This document shows, in pieces, positions 16,199-24,140 of a DNA stretch of 64,000 nt (positions are counted from its first letter, which is position 1; every line of letters starts with the position of its first letter). The DNA is from Flagellimonas nanhaiensis (GTDB lineage Bacteria; Bacteroidota; Bacteroidia; Flavobacteriales; Flavobacteriaceae). The notes below the pieces were generated by a model, which saw only the letters and a program-made list of their open reading frames with translations, had not been told where the DNA came from and did no database searches. The stretch covers positions 1 to 64,000 of the forward strand of contig NZ_QTJX01000007.1 in NCBI RefSeq assembly GCF_003382275.1, in the 5' to 3' direction. Both the position numbers and the translations under genes were made by a program.

Positions 16199-17370
16199 TA
16201 CAGGTACCTACTACAAAGAATATTGTTGAATCCGTTGAAAAGGACATCAAATCCAAATTGGACCTTCCAGAGGATGATCTTAGGAAAGTGCTATCTGTTG
16301 TTTCAGCTGTCATTGGGGGACAATTGAAGTTGGTCTATCTACGTTTGCTAGATGTCCAAAGAAACCTATATCCGGATACAGCGGATACAGCAGAGAATGG
16401 TGGGGAACTGGAGCGTTTGGGACAGATTTATCTTAACAGAAATCCCAATCCTGCCACATCTGGGGTTTATGCGGCCAGCGTCACCGGTGAACCAAACACC
16501 ATAATCAGGGCCAACCTAACCTTCAAATCGAATGAGGACAGCAAAAGCCCAGGCAATCTATATGTTACCGATTCTGAAACAATACTAACCGGAAGTGGTG
16601 ATACCATCGAAATAAGATCATTTGAAGGAGGAAAGGATTTTGAACTTCAGGTTGGCGACCAATTGACAATTACCGAGCCTGTAATAGGTGCAGAACAAGT
16701 TATAACGATTACGGCAATAACCACTGAACCAAAAGAGGCTGAAAGTGATGATGCCTATCGACAGGCTATATTGGATGCTATTCAATTGGAGCCACAAGGC
16801 GGCTCCCGTACCGATTATAGATTATGGGCATCGGATGCTCAAGGGGTAAGAAAGGTATATCCATATGTGAAGACGGGTGAAGCAGGTACCGTCCAGGTCT
16901 ATGTTGAAGCTACCACCAATGATAGTACCGATGGTGAAGGAACCCCCTCACAGGCAATTTTGGATGATGTAGAAGCGGTAATCCTTCAAGACCCAGATGA
17001 TACCAAACCCATCAATGAACGGGGCAGGATACCAATACAGACGATACTTGAGGTTTTACCGATTACGTTGATTCCGGTAGACGTTACGATTTCTGGGCTT
17101 TCTGTGGATACATCATCTATACGAACTGCCATAGAGGTTAACCTTAAAGCATATTTATTGGATGTCAGGCCATATATACCAGGAGCCGATCTTAGTCGTA
17201 ACCAAAATGATAGATTGTATTCAGCAAGATTGCAAAGTGTGGTCACGGACGTTCTTGAAAGTGCCAATTTCTTCACTGATTTCCAAATGGAGGTAGATGG
17301 TGTGGTGTCCACATCAACTGAATTTTCCGGTGCGAACATTCCTTATTTGAGAAATGTAAACTATAGCTGA
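16195..17370 (+). CDS. Baseplate J-like protein (Mu gp47-like)
   Basis: The 391-residue protein has the gp47/J layout: N-terminal helical part with AENGGELERLGQIYLNRNPN (about 64-83), a central beta domain with GSGDTIEIRS, the segment RQAILDAIQLEPQGGSRTDY (about 189-208) that matches the conserved 'R..l......p..Ggt..dY' signature, and VRKVYPY (about 217-223). It forms the baseplate wedge and starts 4 bases before the end of the gp46 gene. Confidence 0.88.
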   Translation: MIQVPTTKNIVESVEKDIKSKLDLPEDDLRKVLSVVSAVIGGQLKLVYLRLLDVQRNLYPDTADTAENGGELERLGQIYLNRNPNPATSGVYAASVTGEPNTIIRANLTFKSNEDSKSPGNLYVTDSETILTGSGDTIEIRSFEGGKDFELQVGDQLTITEPVIGAEQVITITAITTEPKEAESDDAYRQAILDAIQLEPQGGSRTDYRLWASDAQGVRKVYPYVKTGEAGTVQVYVEATTNDSTDGEGTPSQAILDDVEAVILQDPDDTKPINERGRIPIQTILEVLPITLIPVDVTISGLSVDTSSIRTAIEVNLKAYLLDVRPYIPGADLSRNQNDRLYSARLQSVVTDVLESANFFTDFQMEVDGVVSTSTEFSGANIPYLRNVNYS

Positions 17371-18161
17371 TGTACGAGGTAACAGATAAGAGCACGGTAT
17401 TTGGATTCAAGACCCCGCACGGGCATAAAACCCCGCACAAATATCCGTCCGATGGGGAAGATAGCCAGACAACCTCTTTCTTGGGGATGACAAAAAGCCT
17501 TTACCCTACGGGCAGGGCATTCAATCTTCCAGAAAAAGGAACGTTGGAAAATCTTCACAAGGGAATTAACATAGGTATCATAAGAGTTGTTGAGGATAGT
17601 AAGAATATTATTGAAACAGCGATACCTGATAATGAAAAGTTTACTGAAGAAGAAGCTTCATTTTTGGAATTTAAATTTGGATTGTTTGTCAATCCACTAA
17701 CCACCTTGGAAAATAGAAAGAAGGCACTGTTGAGAAAGATGTCACATCCTTCCAATGTTCCAGCAAGACAGAACCCAACTTTTTTAGAGGACCAATTAAG
17801 ATCGGCAGGATTTGATGTAAGGATTTATGAAAACAAATTCTTTGAAAATGGCCAGTGGGTTTATAAGACCCCGGAAGATATAACAGCAATGTCCCTTGTG
17901 GCAACACAACATGCAAACAACCTCCAACATGGAGGCGGCGTGCAGCACGGAAGCAGCGGTTTTTTGGTAATAGCGAATTCCGATAAGGGAGATGAATCAT
18001 ATAATGTCGGAGGGAACCTTTGGGCCACGTTCTTTATTTCTGGACCTGATATTTCAACATTGGCCAATATACCTGAGGAAAGGGAAAAAGAATTCAGGGA
18101 ATTGGTGTTGAAGCTTAAACCGGCCCATACTGTGGCTTATTTACTTGTAAAATATATTTAG
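17370..18161 (+). CDS. Baseplate/tail protein, Mu gp48-like (YmfQ family)
   Basis: This 263-residue protein follows gp47 with a 1-base overlap. It contains LYPTGRAFNLPEKGTLENLH (about 49-68), which matches the gp48 opening 'LlP.GraW....g..l..l', and the end pattern LKPAHTVAYLLVKY, the family's 'kPaHT' motif. A histidine-rich stretch (HGHKTPHKY and QHANNLQHGGGVQHGSS) is notable. In Mu the gp48 product joins the baseplate and precedes the fibre genes, as here. Confidence 0.78.
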   Translation: MYEVTDKSTVFGFKTPHGHKTPHKYPSDGEDSQTTSFLGMTKSLYPTGRAFNLPEKGTLENLHKGINIGIIRVVEDSKNIIETAIPDNEKFTEEEASFLEFKFGLFVNPLTTLENRKKALLRKMSHPSNVPARQNPTFLEDQLRSAGFDVRIYENKFFENGQWVYKTPEDITAMSLVATQHANNLQHGGGVQHGSSGFLVIANSDKGDESYNVGGNLWATFFISGPDISTLANIPEEREKEFRELVLKLKPAHTVAYLLVKYI

Positions 18162-18162
18162 G

Positions 18163-19218
18163 ATGGCACGCGATAAGAAAAACCAGCAAAATATTGACAA
18201 CTCCAATCTTTCAGATTACCCAAATGGCAGGATAAGAGACAATTCTGGTGCAGGAAACGGGACCCCTGTTAATGAACAAGTATACGGTGATATCCATGAG
18301 GCTTTTGCCAAGTTAATGCGTTTAGCCGGCGTTGTTTATAACGATCTACCCGATAATGAGTCAAATGGACATCAACTTGTTGAAGCACTAGCTGCACTGC
18401 CCTCCAAAAATGATTTTGTTTTGGATATTGGGAGCGCAAACGGAAAGCTTACCATTACCACCAAGTTGGGCACACTAAAAGACAATGAGACCTTTTTGTG
18501 TAAGGCTACCATTGATTCAGGATCTGAAACGCAGATCAGAGGATCTGACAATACCGATAAGACCATAACCAAAGTTGGCAATTTTAAAAATGGGGAGTAC
18601 GTGAACCTTATCAACACCGCTTCTTCCATCGTACTTGTTAGACAAGGGAATGCTGTAAGCCTTGATGCAATGGTCGGGGAGCTGTTATATCTCAAGGCCG
18701 CATCCAATGCACAAGAGTTGGCAGGATTACTGGACACGGTGGCCACAACCCCCTTGGGCAACGCCCTTGCATTTACCGAATGGGTAATTGGGACCCAAAG
18801 TGCTGCCAGTCTTGCGAATGCCCTACGGAACGGGCTTTATCCAAAAGAACACTTTGAAATAGTACAAAATATAGGATCCAGTCCTACGAGAAACATAGGG
18901 TTTATCTCAGGAATTGACGTTGGAGGAGGAGGTAGTATTGGAACCACATTTCCAGTTGGTGGAAATATTACCAATTGTAGTTTGGTATACAAAAATGGAG
19001 GAGCTGGAGGCTGGAGGCTGACCATGGACAACGCAATGGACAATACAAATTACTTTGTGAGGATGCATCCCCAGACTCAAGGTAGTGTTGATAATGATAC
19101 CGAGGTACAGTCTTGGAATTTCAAACCAATATCGACCACCCAATTTGAAGTTTATGCTGAAGAAAACCTATCCGCAACCCAGAGTATAAAATTACACGTA
19201 GAAGTCGTTCAATTATAA
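18163..19218 (+). CDS. Tail fibre/adhesin-like protein 1 (351 aa)
   Basis: The gene lies directly after the gp48 homologue, the fibre position. Residues about 15-85 (YPNGRIRDNSGAGNGTPV, then VYGDIHEAFAKLMRLAG, NGHQLVEALAALP) match in layout the N-terminal part of the following gene, so this region probably attaches to the baseplate. The C-terminal part is beta-rich and glycine-rich (IDVGGGGSIGTTFPVGGN). No signal peptide is present. Receptor binding or fibre assembly is inferred from position. Confidence 0.55.
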   Translation: MARDKKNQQNIDNSNLSDYPNGRIRDNSGAGNGTPVNEQVYGDIHEAFAKLMRLAGVVYNDLPDNESNGHQLVEALAALPSKNDFVLDIGSANGKLTITTKLGTLKDNETFLCKATIDSGSETQIRGSDNTDKTITKVGNFKNGEYVNLINTASSIVLVRQGNAVSLDAMVGELLYLKAASNAQELAGLLDTVATTPLGNALAFTEWVIGTQSAASLANALRNGLYPKEHFEIVQNIGSSPTRNIGFISGIDVGGGGSIGTTFPVGGNITNCSLVYKNGGAGGWRLTMDNAMDNTNYFVRMHPQTQGSVDNDTEVQSWNFKPISTTQFEVYAEENLSATQSIKLHVEVVQL

Positions 19219-19222
19219 GCTT

Positions 19223-20389
19223 ATGAAAACCTTAAAAGGACTACCAGTTGAAATACCAAGGGATACGGATGAATCCAATTTTCCTTTCCACAATATACAG
19301 AACGAAACCGATACACTTCCCGGCACTCCAATTATTAGGGAAGTTTGGGGCGACATATTGATCAATCTCTATAAATTACTTATTGAGACCGGCATAACGC
19401 CTACAGAAACCGAAGACGGAGAGAACAGTCAATATCAGATTTTAGAGGCATTGAAAAAGTTGCCCAATGAACTTAATGACGTTGAGCAAGTCCTGACGTT
19501 GACAAATACAACTTGGTCAGTAAACATGGCCATTGATTTACTTCCTGATAAATATATCTTCATTGCACGGGCAACGGAAGATTACAATGATGCGGTAAAC
19601 TACACTATCACTGGAACGGATACCAACAGCTATAACGTAAATTCACCCAACGGTTTTTCAGCAAGTGATGTAGTGTTGGTGGTTTTGGACCAATCAGGAG
19701 CTAGGATAATTGGTCTGACGAAATCCAATATTACAGTAGATGTATTTACTGTTTTTGGAACCCCAGTTGTGTTCAATGACAGTAACAAAATGTATTATGA
19801 AGAAGCAGGGGCCTTATTGACAGATACACCAAGTATTGACTACTTGGAATCTACAATACGTGTAGCCGAGGGAGATGGTACGTTGGTAGTGTACAATATG
19901 TTTGTGATGCAGGGGCACATACTTTGTTTCTGTTACCTACCATCTGCGCAAACCTATAAATTCTATCAATTCAATTTAACTGATCTGTCCACTGCAGTGT
20001 CAGTTGCTATCACCGGAATAACAATCCCGATAGGATCTAATAATGAACCCTACGTATTTACCAATGGCAACACAGTCTTTGTCACCAATCAGGCAGGGAC
20101 AACCGTTAACGATTACGAATTGGCAGAATTGACATATGATGCTTCAAACCAATCATTGACATTATCTGTGAGTAGGGTTTTGGCCAACACGTTCCAAAAG
20201 ACCACAAATGTGGTTATCCAGAACAATGATCTTGTAACATTCATTGCGGGATCATTGAAGAAATATGATTTGACTTCAGGTATTGAGACCCAATTGGACG
20301 ATTACAATTCATATGTAGGGACCATATTCAGGTTCAATGGGGAGACTTATTACAGCAATGGTGAAGTTGCCAAAAAATGGACCGTATAA
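19223..20389 (+). CDS. Tail fibre/adhesin-like protein 2, related N-terminus (388 aa)
   Basis: The N-terminus repeats the pattern of the previous gene (LPGTPIIREVWGDILINLYK, then SQYQILEALKKLPNEL, about 28-85). The rest looks like a beta-propeller or beta-sandwich with strand-turn repeats (ANTFQKTTNVVIQNNDLVTF; YKFYQFNLTDLSTAV). The two genes probably arose by duplication of the attachment domain with different distal parts. It is followed 3 bases later by a different tail gene, so it is inside the late operon. Confidence 0.55.
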   Translation: MKTLKGLPVEIPRDTDESNFPFHNIQNETDTLPGTPIIREVWGDILINLYKLLIETGITPTETEDGENSQYQILEALKKLPNELNDVEQVLTLTNTTWSVNMAIDLLPDKYIFIARATEDYNDAVNYTITGTDTNSYNVNSPNGFSASDVVLVVLDQSGARIIGLTKSNITVDVFTVFGTPVVFNDSNKMYYEEAGALLTDTPSIDYLESTIRVAEGDGTLVVYNMFVMQGHILCFCYLPSAQTYKFYQFNLTDLSTAVSVAITGITIPIGSNNEPYVFTNGNTVFVTNQAGTTVNDYELAELTYDASNQSLTLSVSRVLANTFQKTTNVVIQNNDLVTFIAGSLKKYDLTSGIETQLDDYNSYVGTIFRFNGETYYSNGEVAKKWTV

Positions 20390-20392
20390 ACG

Positions 20393-21061
20393 ATGGGTGC
20401 ATTCAACGTAAATATGGATGCTGCAATCGCCCTAACAGCGAAATTGGAACGGATAAACCGGTCCGCATTCCCCGTGGCTGTCAGACAGACTTTGAATGAC
20501 GCCGCTTTCACCACAAAAAAGATGGTCCCTAAAGTAGCAGCCCAAAAATTCACTACCCGTCAAAAAAATTTCTTTAAAGCATTTACTATAGTCAATAAGG
20601 CTGAGGGTTATAATGTAAACAGAATGGTTGCCGAAACTGGCATTAATTCCAATAAGCCAAGAGGAACAAAGGTAGCCGTAGGGTTAGAGCAACAAGAAAA
20701 AGGGGGTACTGTAATGGGGAGAAAATTTGTACCTCATAATAAAGCCAGGGTTTCCGGAAGTTTTCATAAAAAAGTAAGCAAGCTAAATCTTCTAACAAGT
20801 TTAAAATACGGCACACCAAAAAGTCGAATTAAGGGTTCAAACATCATATTGATAAAAAAAGGATCTAAAGGAACTTTATTTAGGGTCCGGAACTTAAAGA
20901 CGAAAACAAAACTTACACCATTGTACACTTATAGAAGAACCAAAAAAAGTAGGGTAGACAGTAGACCATTTGTATCACCATCAGCTACGTTCGCAAGATC
21001 AAAGATGTTGGAGTATTACAAAAAAAATGCAGAGTTTCAATTTAAAAGAGCTTTGAAATGA
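20393..21061 (+). CDS. Minor tail protein candidate (gpZ-like, basic)
   Basis: The strongly basic 222-residue protein begins with AFNVNMDAAIALTAKLERIN and has the pattern FPVAVRQTLNDAAFTTKKMV (about 24-43), then KFTTRQKNFF, very like lambda gpZ-type and related minor tail proteins in which 'A..aiN.ta......' precedes a basic segment. It overlaps the next gene by 4 bases. Its role could be tail completion. The identification is pattern based. Confidence 0.5.
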   Translation: MGAFNVNMDAAIALTAKLERINRSAFPVAVRQTLNDAAFTTKKMVPKVAAQKFTTRQKNFFKAFTIVNKAEGYNVNRMVAETGINSNKPRGTKVAVGLEQQEKGGTVMGRKFVPHNKARVSGSFHKKVSKLNLLTSLKYGTPKSRIKGSNIILIKKGSKGTLFRVRNLKTKTKLTPLYTYRRTKKSRVDSRPFVSPSATFARSKMLEYYKKNAEFQFKRALK

Positions 21062-22278
21062 GTTGGGAAGATAGGCTGGAGAACATAAAGTTTACCATTG
21101 TTACTGGAGATGGTAAAAAATTTACACCACTCTGGATCAGTGGTGATACTTCTTTGGAGTTCAACGCTAAGAAATACAATTTTATCAATGTGGAGAAGTC
21201 CTATATTGATAGGAAAAAACCACGGAGTACCAAAATCCCTTTGATATTTTATTTTCAGGGAGAGGACAATATTGACCAATCCAGCGATTTTCTGAAAAGT
21301 GCGAAGGATTCACGCGTTTGGGAAGTTACCCACCCCTTTTATGGAACGATAATTGGACAACCAACCTCAATTTCAAGAGTTGATGGCTCGTATAATTCGA
21401 CCCGTTTCGCAGTTGACTTTTGGGAAACGTTAACTGAGGATTACCCAAACTCACAGATTTCAACAAAGGATGTCATTCAAAAGAAAGTCGATGAGGTAAA
21501 TATTTTTGGAATAGCCAACTATACAAAAGGAGCGCAGCCTACAAGTGCGGATATTTCCACAATAAAACAAAACAGTAACGATGTGGCCTCAAAGTTTGAT
21601 AGGCTACATACTCCAGATACATTTACAGAATATAAAAACAAATTGTCCCAGGCGACAAAATCGGTTGATAACATAATTTCCAGACCAAGTGAGGTGATTG
21701 AAAACAACCAATCATTGCTATTGCTGCCAGGAACCTACCAGCTTCCAGTTTCCAAGCGAATCAACGCAATTTATTTAGCATATCTCCAAGTTAGGAGCAT
21801 AGTCACGGGAAAAAATGACAAATACTATTTTGAGAGCTTGGCAGCTACTGCTATTGCCGCAATTTCAAATGCAGCGGTTAACCCGTTGGATGAAGATTAT
21901 ATCACAAGGGACCATGTAAATGCCAGCACATCACTTTTGTTGAACACTTACAACGACTATATTGAAACAATAGATAAAGCCCAAGTTTCAAGATATGATG
22001 TCGAAAACGAGTGGGCTCCCAATCCCCAATTACAGCAATCATTGAACAATCTTGTTATTGATACAGTTGCCAATCTTTATCAATTGGCATTCGGTGCAAA
22101 ACAGGAAAGAATAGTTGAAGTTGAAGCTGATACCAACTTAATTGTTCTCACACACAGATATATGGGGTTGGATGAGGGAGATAAGAACATGGAAACTTTC
22201 CGGACCATCAACAACATCAAAAATGATGAGGTGTTCAGAATCAAGAAAGGAAGGAAAATAAAATATTTTGTTGGATGA
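21058..22278 (+). CDS. Baseplate/DNA circularisation protein N-like (Mu gpN)
   Basis: The N-terminal domain (about 1-130) contains YNFINVEKSYIDRKKPRSTK and FYFQGEDNIDQSSDFLKSAK, in the layout of the DNA circulation/Mu gpN family, where a barrel with 'G.......f..ed......f' precedes a helical body. WEVTHPFYGTI near residue 93 matches 'l.HP.yG'. The remaining residues are helical and end with TLVVLTHRYMG-like INLIVLTHRYMG. Mu gpN is a baseplate hub piece between the tail tube and gpP. It overlaps both neighbours by 4 bases. Confidence 0.78.
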   Translation: MSWEDRLENIKFTIVTGDGKKFTPLWISGDTSLEFNAKKYNFINVEKSYIDRKKPRSTKIPLIFYFQGEDNIDQSSDFLKSAKDSRVWEVTHPFYGTIIGQPTSISRVDGSYNSTRFAVDFWETLTEDYPNSQISTKDVIQKKVDEVNIFGIANYTKGAQPTSADISTIKQNSNDVASKFDRLHTPDTFTEYKNKLSQATKSVDNIISRPSEVIENNQSLLLLPGTYQLPVSKRINAIYLAYLQVRSIVTGKNDKYYFESLAATAIAAISNAAVNPLDEDYITRDHVNASTSLLLNTYNDYIETIDKAQVSRYDVENEWAPNPQLQQSLNNLVIDTVANLYQLAFGAKQERIVEVEADTNLIVLTHRYMGLDEGDKNMETFRTINNIKNDEVFRIKKGRKIKYFVG

Positions 22279-23291
22279 AAATTAAGGTAAATGGGTCTGA
22301 GTTTAAATTCTTCAATGATATAACGATTTCATTGCAATTGGATACTGTTGCATCAGCATTTTCTTTCACCGCCCGTTTCAATCCACAAAATGAAAGCCAC
22401 AGGGAATTGTTCAAACCCTTGTCTTATCAAGATGTCGAAATATTCAAAGACGATGGTACTCTTCTTTTAACAGGTACTGTTTTGAACCAATCACACAAAA
22501 GCGACAAGGATCCTAATTTGGTTTCTCTCTCTGGATATTCCAAGGGTGGTATTTTAGAGGATTGTACAATTCCCTTGGATTCATATCCTTTGGAAAGTTT
22601 GAATAGGTCTTTAAAGGAAATTACAGAAAAGCTTTTGAAAATATTTTGTTTAAACCTTAAAATTAGCTCAAATGTTTTAAACCAGGCCAATGCTGTATAT
22701 TCCAAAACATCTGCTGAACCTTCTGATAGTGTTGCTGGTTACTTGAGTAAGTTGACAGCACAACGAAATATTGTACTTAGCCATAACGAAAAAGGGGATA
22801 TTGTTTTTTTTAGACCTAATACTTCCGCTGCCCCAAAGTTGTTCATTACAAAAGAAAACAGTGTAAATATGGGGTGGAGTGTCAATGGACAATCCTTTCA
22901 TAGCTCAGTTGAGGTCATCCGCCAACCTTCGGATGACAATGGTGGAGTATCATTGGCTGATAAGGCAATAAATCCTTTAGTTGGAAAATACCGCCCTACG
23001 GTTTCTGTATTGAGTTCAGGAAAGGAAACAGACACCAAATTGGCAGCTGACAATAAGATGGCCAGTGAATTGTCCAATTTAAAATTATCAGTAGGTTTTG
23101 AAAAATTCATTGAGGTAAGCCCTGGGGATATTGTAGAGGTGCAAAATGATGAGGTGTACCTTTACAATCGCACCCGTTTTATGGCTTCAACTGTTTCCAT
23201 TTCCGAAAATGAAACAGGTTATAAGACTTCTTTGACCCTGGTTTTGCCAGAAACCTTTACAGGAGAACCACCAAAACCAATTTTCCAATGA
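22275..23291 (+). CDS. Baseplate hub protein, Mu gpP (gp44)-like
   Basis: The 338-residue protein opens with KIKVNGSEFKFFNDITISLQ and LDTVASAFSFTARFNP, then DVEIFKDDGTLLLTGTVLNQ, the usual N-terminal hub domains of gp44/gpD-type proteins. SGYSKGGILEDCTIP (about 86-100) resembles 'v.gRs...dLvdcs'. It forms the base of the hub onto which the spike sits, between gpN and the spike gene. Confidence 0.82.
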   Translation: MKIKVNGSEFKFFNDITISLQLDTVASAFSFTARFNPQNESHRELFKPLSYQDVEIFKDDGTLLLTGTVLNQSHKSDKDPNLVSLSGYSKGGILEDCTIPLDSYPLESLNRSLKEITEKLLKIFCLNLKISSNVLNQANAVYSKTSAEPSDSVAGYLSKLTAQRNIVLSHNEKGDIVFFRPNTSAAPKLFITKENSVNMGWSVNGQSFHSSVEVIRQPSDDNGGVSLADKAINPLVGKYRPTVSVLSSGKETDTKLAADNKMASELSNLKLSVGFEKFIEVSPGDIVEVQNDEVYLYNRTRFMASTVSISENETGYKTSLTLVLPETFTGEPPKPIFQ

Positions 23292-23776
23292 TAACCCTTT
23301 CAAAAATAAAATCATACGTACTTTCAAATGGAAGCAGAATTTTAAAGGTGCTGCAATATGGCCCAAGGACAGCTGTTGAGGTATCCCCTTTTGGAGTAGA
23401 TTCAAATCCGTTAAAGGACATGACCGCAGTATATTCAAAGACTGCTGAAATGGGTGAACCGGTCATATTGGGCTACATCAATAAAAACCAAATTTCAAAA
23501 CAGGGCGAAACCCGAATATATTCATTGGGTTCAGATGGTAATCTAGCCTTTTCGGTACACTTAAAAACAGACGGCACAATAGAGATAGGTGGGAATTCTG
23601 ATTTCATGGTAAAATTCAATCCTCTTGATGCCGGGTTGAAAAATCAGGATACACAGATCAATACTGAATTGGGCAAGATTGCAACAGCAATCACTTCCTT
23701 GGGGGGATCCTATGTCCCAACACCGATTACTACCAACATCGACCAATCCAAATTAAGTAATGTTAAGACTTCATAG
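23288..23776 (+). CDS. Baseplate spike protein, Mu gp45-like
   Basis: The 162-residue protein overlaps the hub gene by 4 bases, as gp45 follows P in Mu. It has an OB-like N-terminus (VLQYGPRTAVEVSPFGVDSN; GEPVILGYINKNQ about 57-69) and a repeat-rich C-terminus (SVHLKTDGTIEIGGNSDFMV) suitable for a trimeric helix spike. The metal-binding HxH of some spikes is not obvious. Likely the membrane-piercing tip. Confidence 0.75.
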   Translation: MITLSKIKSYVLSNGSRILKVLQYGPRTAVEVSPFGVDSNPLKDMTAVYSKTAEMGEPVILGYINKNQISKQGETRIYSLGSDGNLAFSVHLKTDGTIEIGGNSDFMVKFNPLDAGLKNQDTQINTELGKIATAITSLGGSYVPTPITTNIDQSKLSNVKTS

Positions 23777-23778
23777 GC

Positions 23779-23823
23779 AATTCTAGGAATTTTTTTCAAC
23801 TTTTTTACGGGTAGTTTTGGTCA
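23779..23823 (+). promoter_or_regulatory. 45-base repeat, copy 2: candidate phage late promoter
   Basis: Exact copy of 6664-6708, beginning with the inverted repeat AATTC-TAG-GAATT and ending with TAGTTTTG (23812-23819), a Bacteroidota -7 box. The start codon of the gpW-like gene lies 17 bases after the box. Flanking bases differ on both sides, so the identity ends at the element. It would drive gpW, portal and the right-hand genes. Confidence 0.65.
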
Positions 23824-23836
23824 TTGCTTTGATGCT

Positions 23837-24136
23837 ATGACGTACAGTACTATTTCCGCATATGTGGGCTCCAAATCCAGGGCCCGTGAACGAATTGAAG
23901 CAATTGAGCTATTGATTGATTCAATGATGTTACGGATTACTGAAGTAGCTGAGGGAACGGCTTCTACCGTGGATGAATATGAGCTCAATGATGGTCAGGT
24001 TAAAATCCGGACCAAGTATAGAAGCATTGAAGATGTTGAGAAGGGAATCAAATCCCTGTTAACACTTAAGCATTATTACATCAACAAATATAATGGCCGT
24101 CAAACCGTACTTCGGGACGTTAGGGGGCTACATTGA
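23837..24136 (+). CDS. gpW-like head-tail joining protein (99 aa)
   Basis: The 99-residue helical protein lies directly before the portal gene, the position of gpW in lambda-like phages. It shows ARERIEAIELLIDSMMLRIT (about 16-35) and a C-terminal KSLLTLKHYYINKYNGRQ that fits the conserved W end ('l...l..y...l.....'). The portal reading frame overlaps its end if an upstream start is used. The pair sits 17 kb from TerL instead of beside it. Confidence 0.65.
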   Translation: MTYSTISAYVGSKSRARERIEAIELLIDSMMLRITEVAEGTASTVDEYELNDGQVKIRTKYRSIEDVEKGIKSLLTLKHYYINKYNGRQTVLRDVRGLH

Positions 24137-24140
24137 TATT

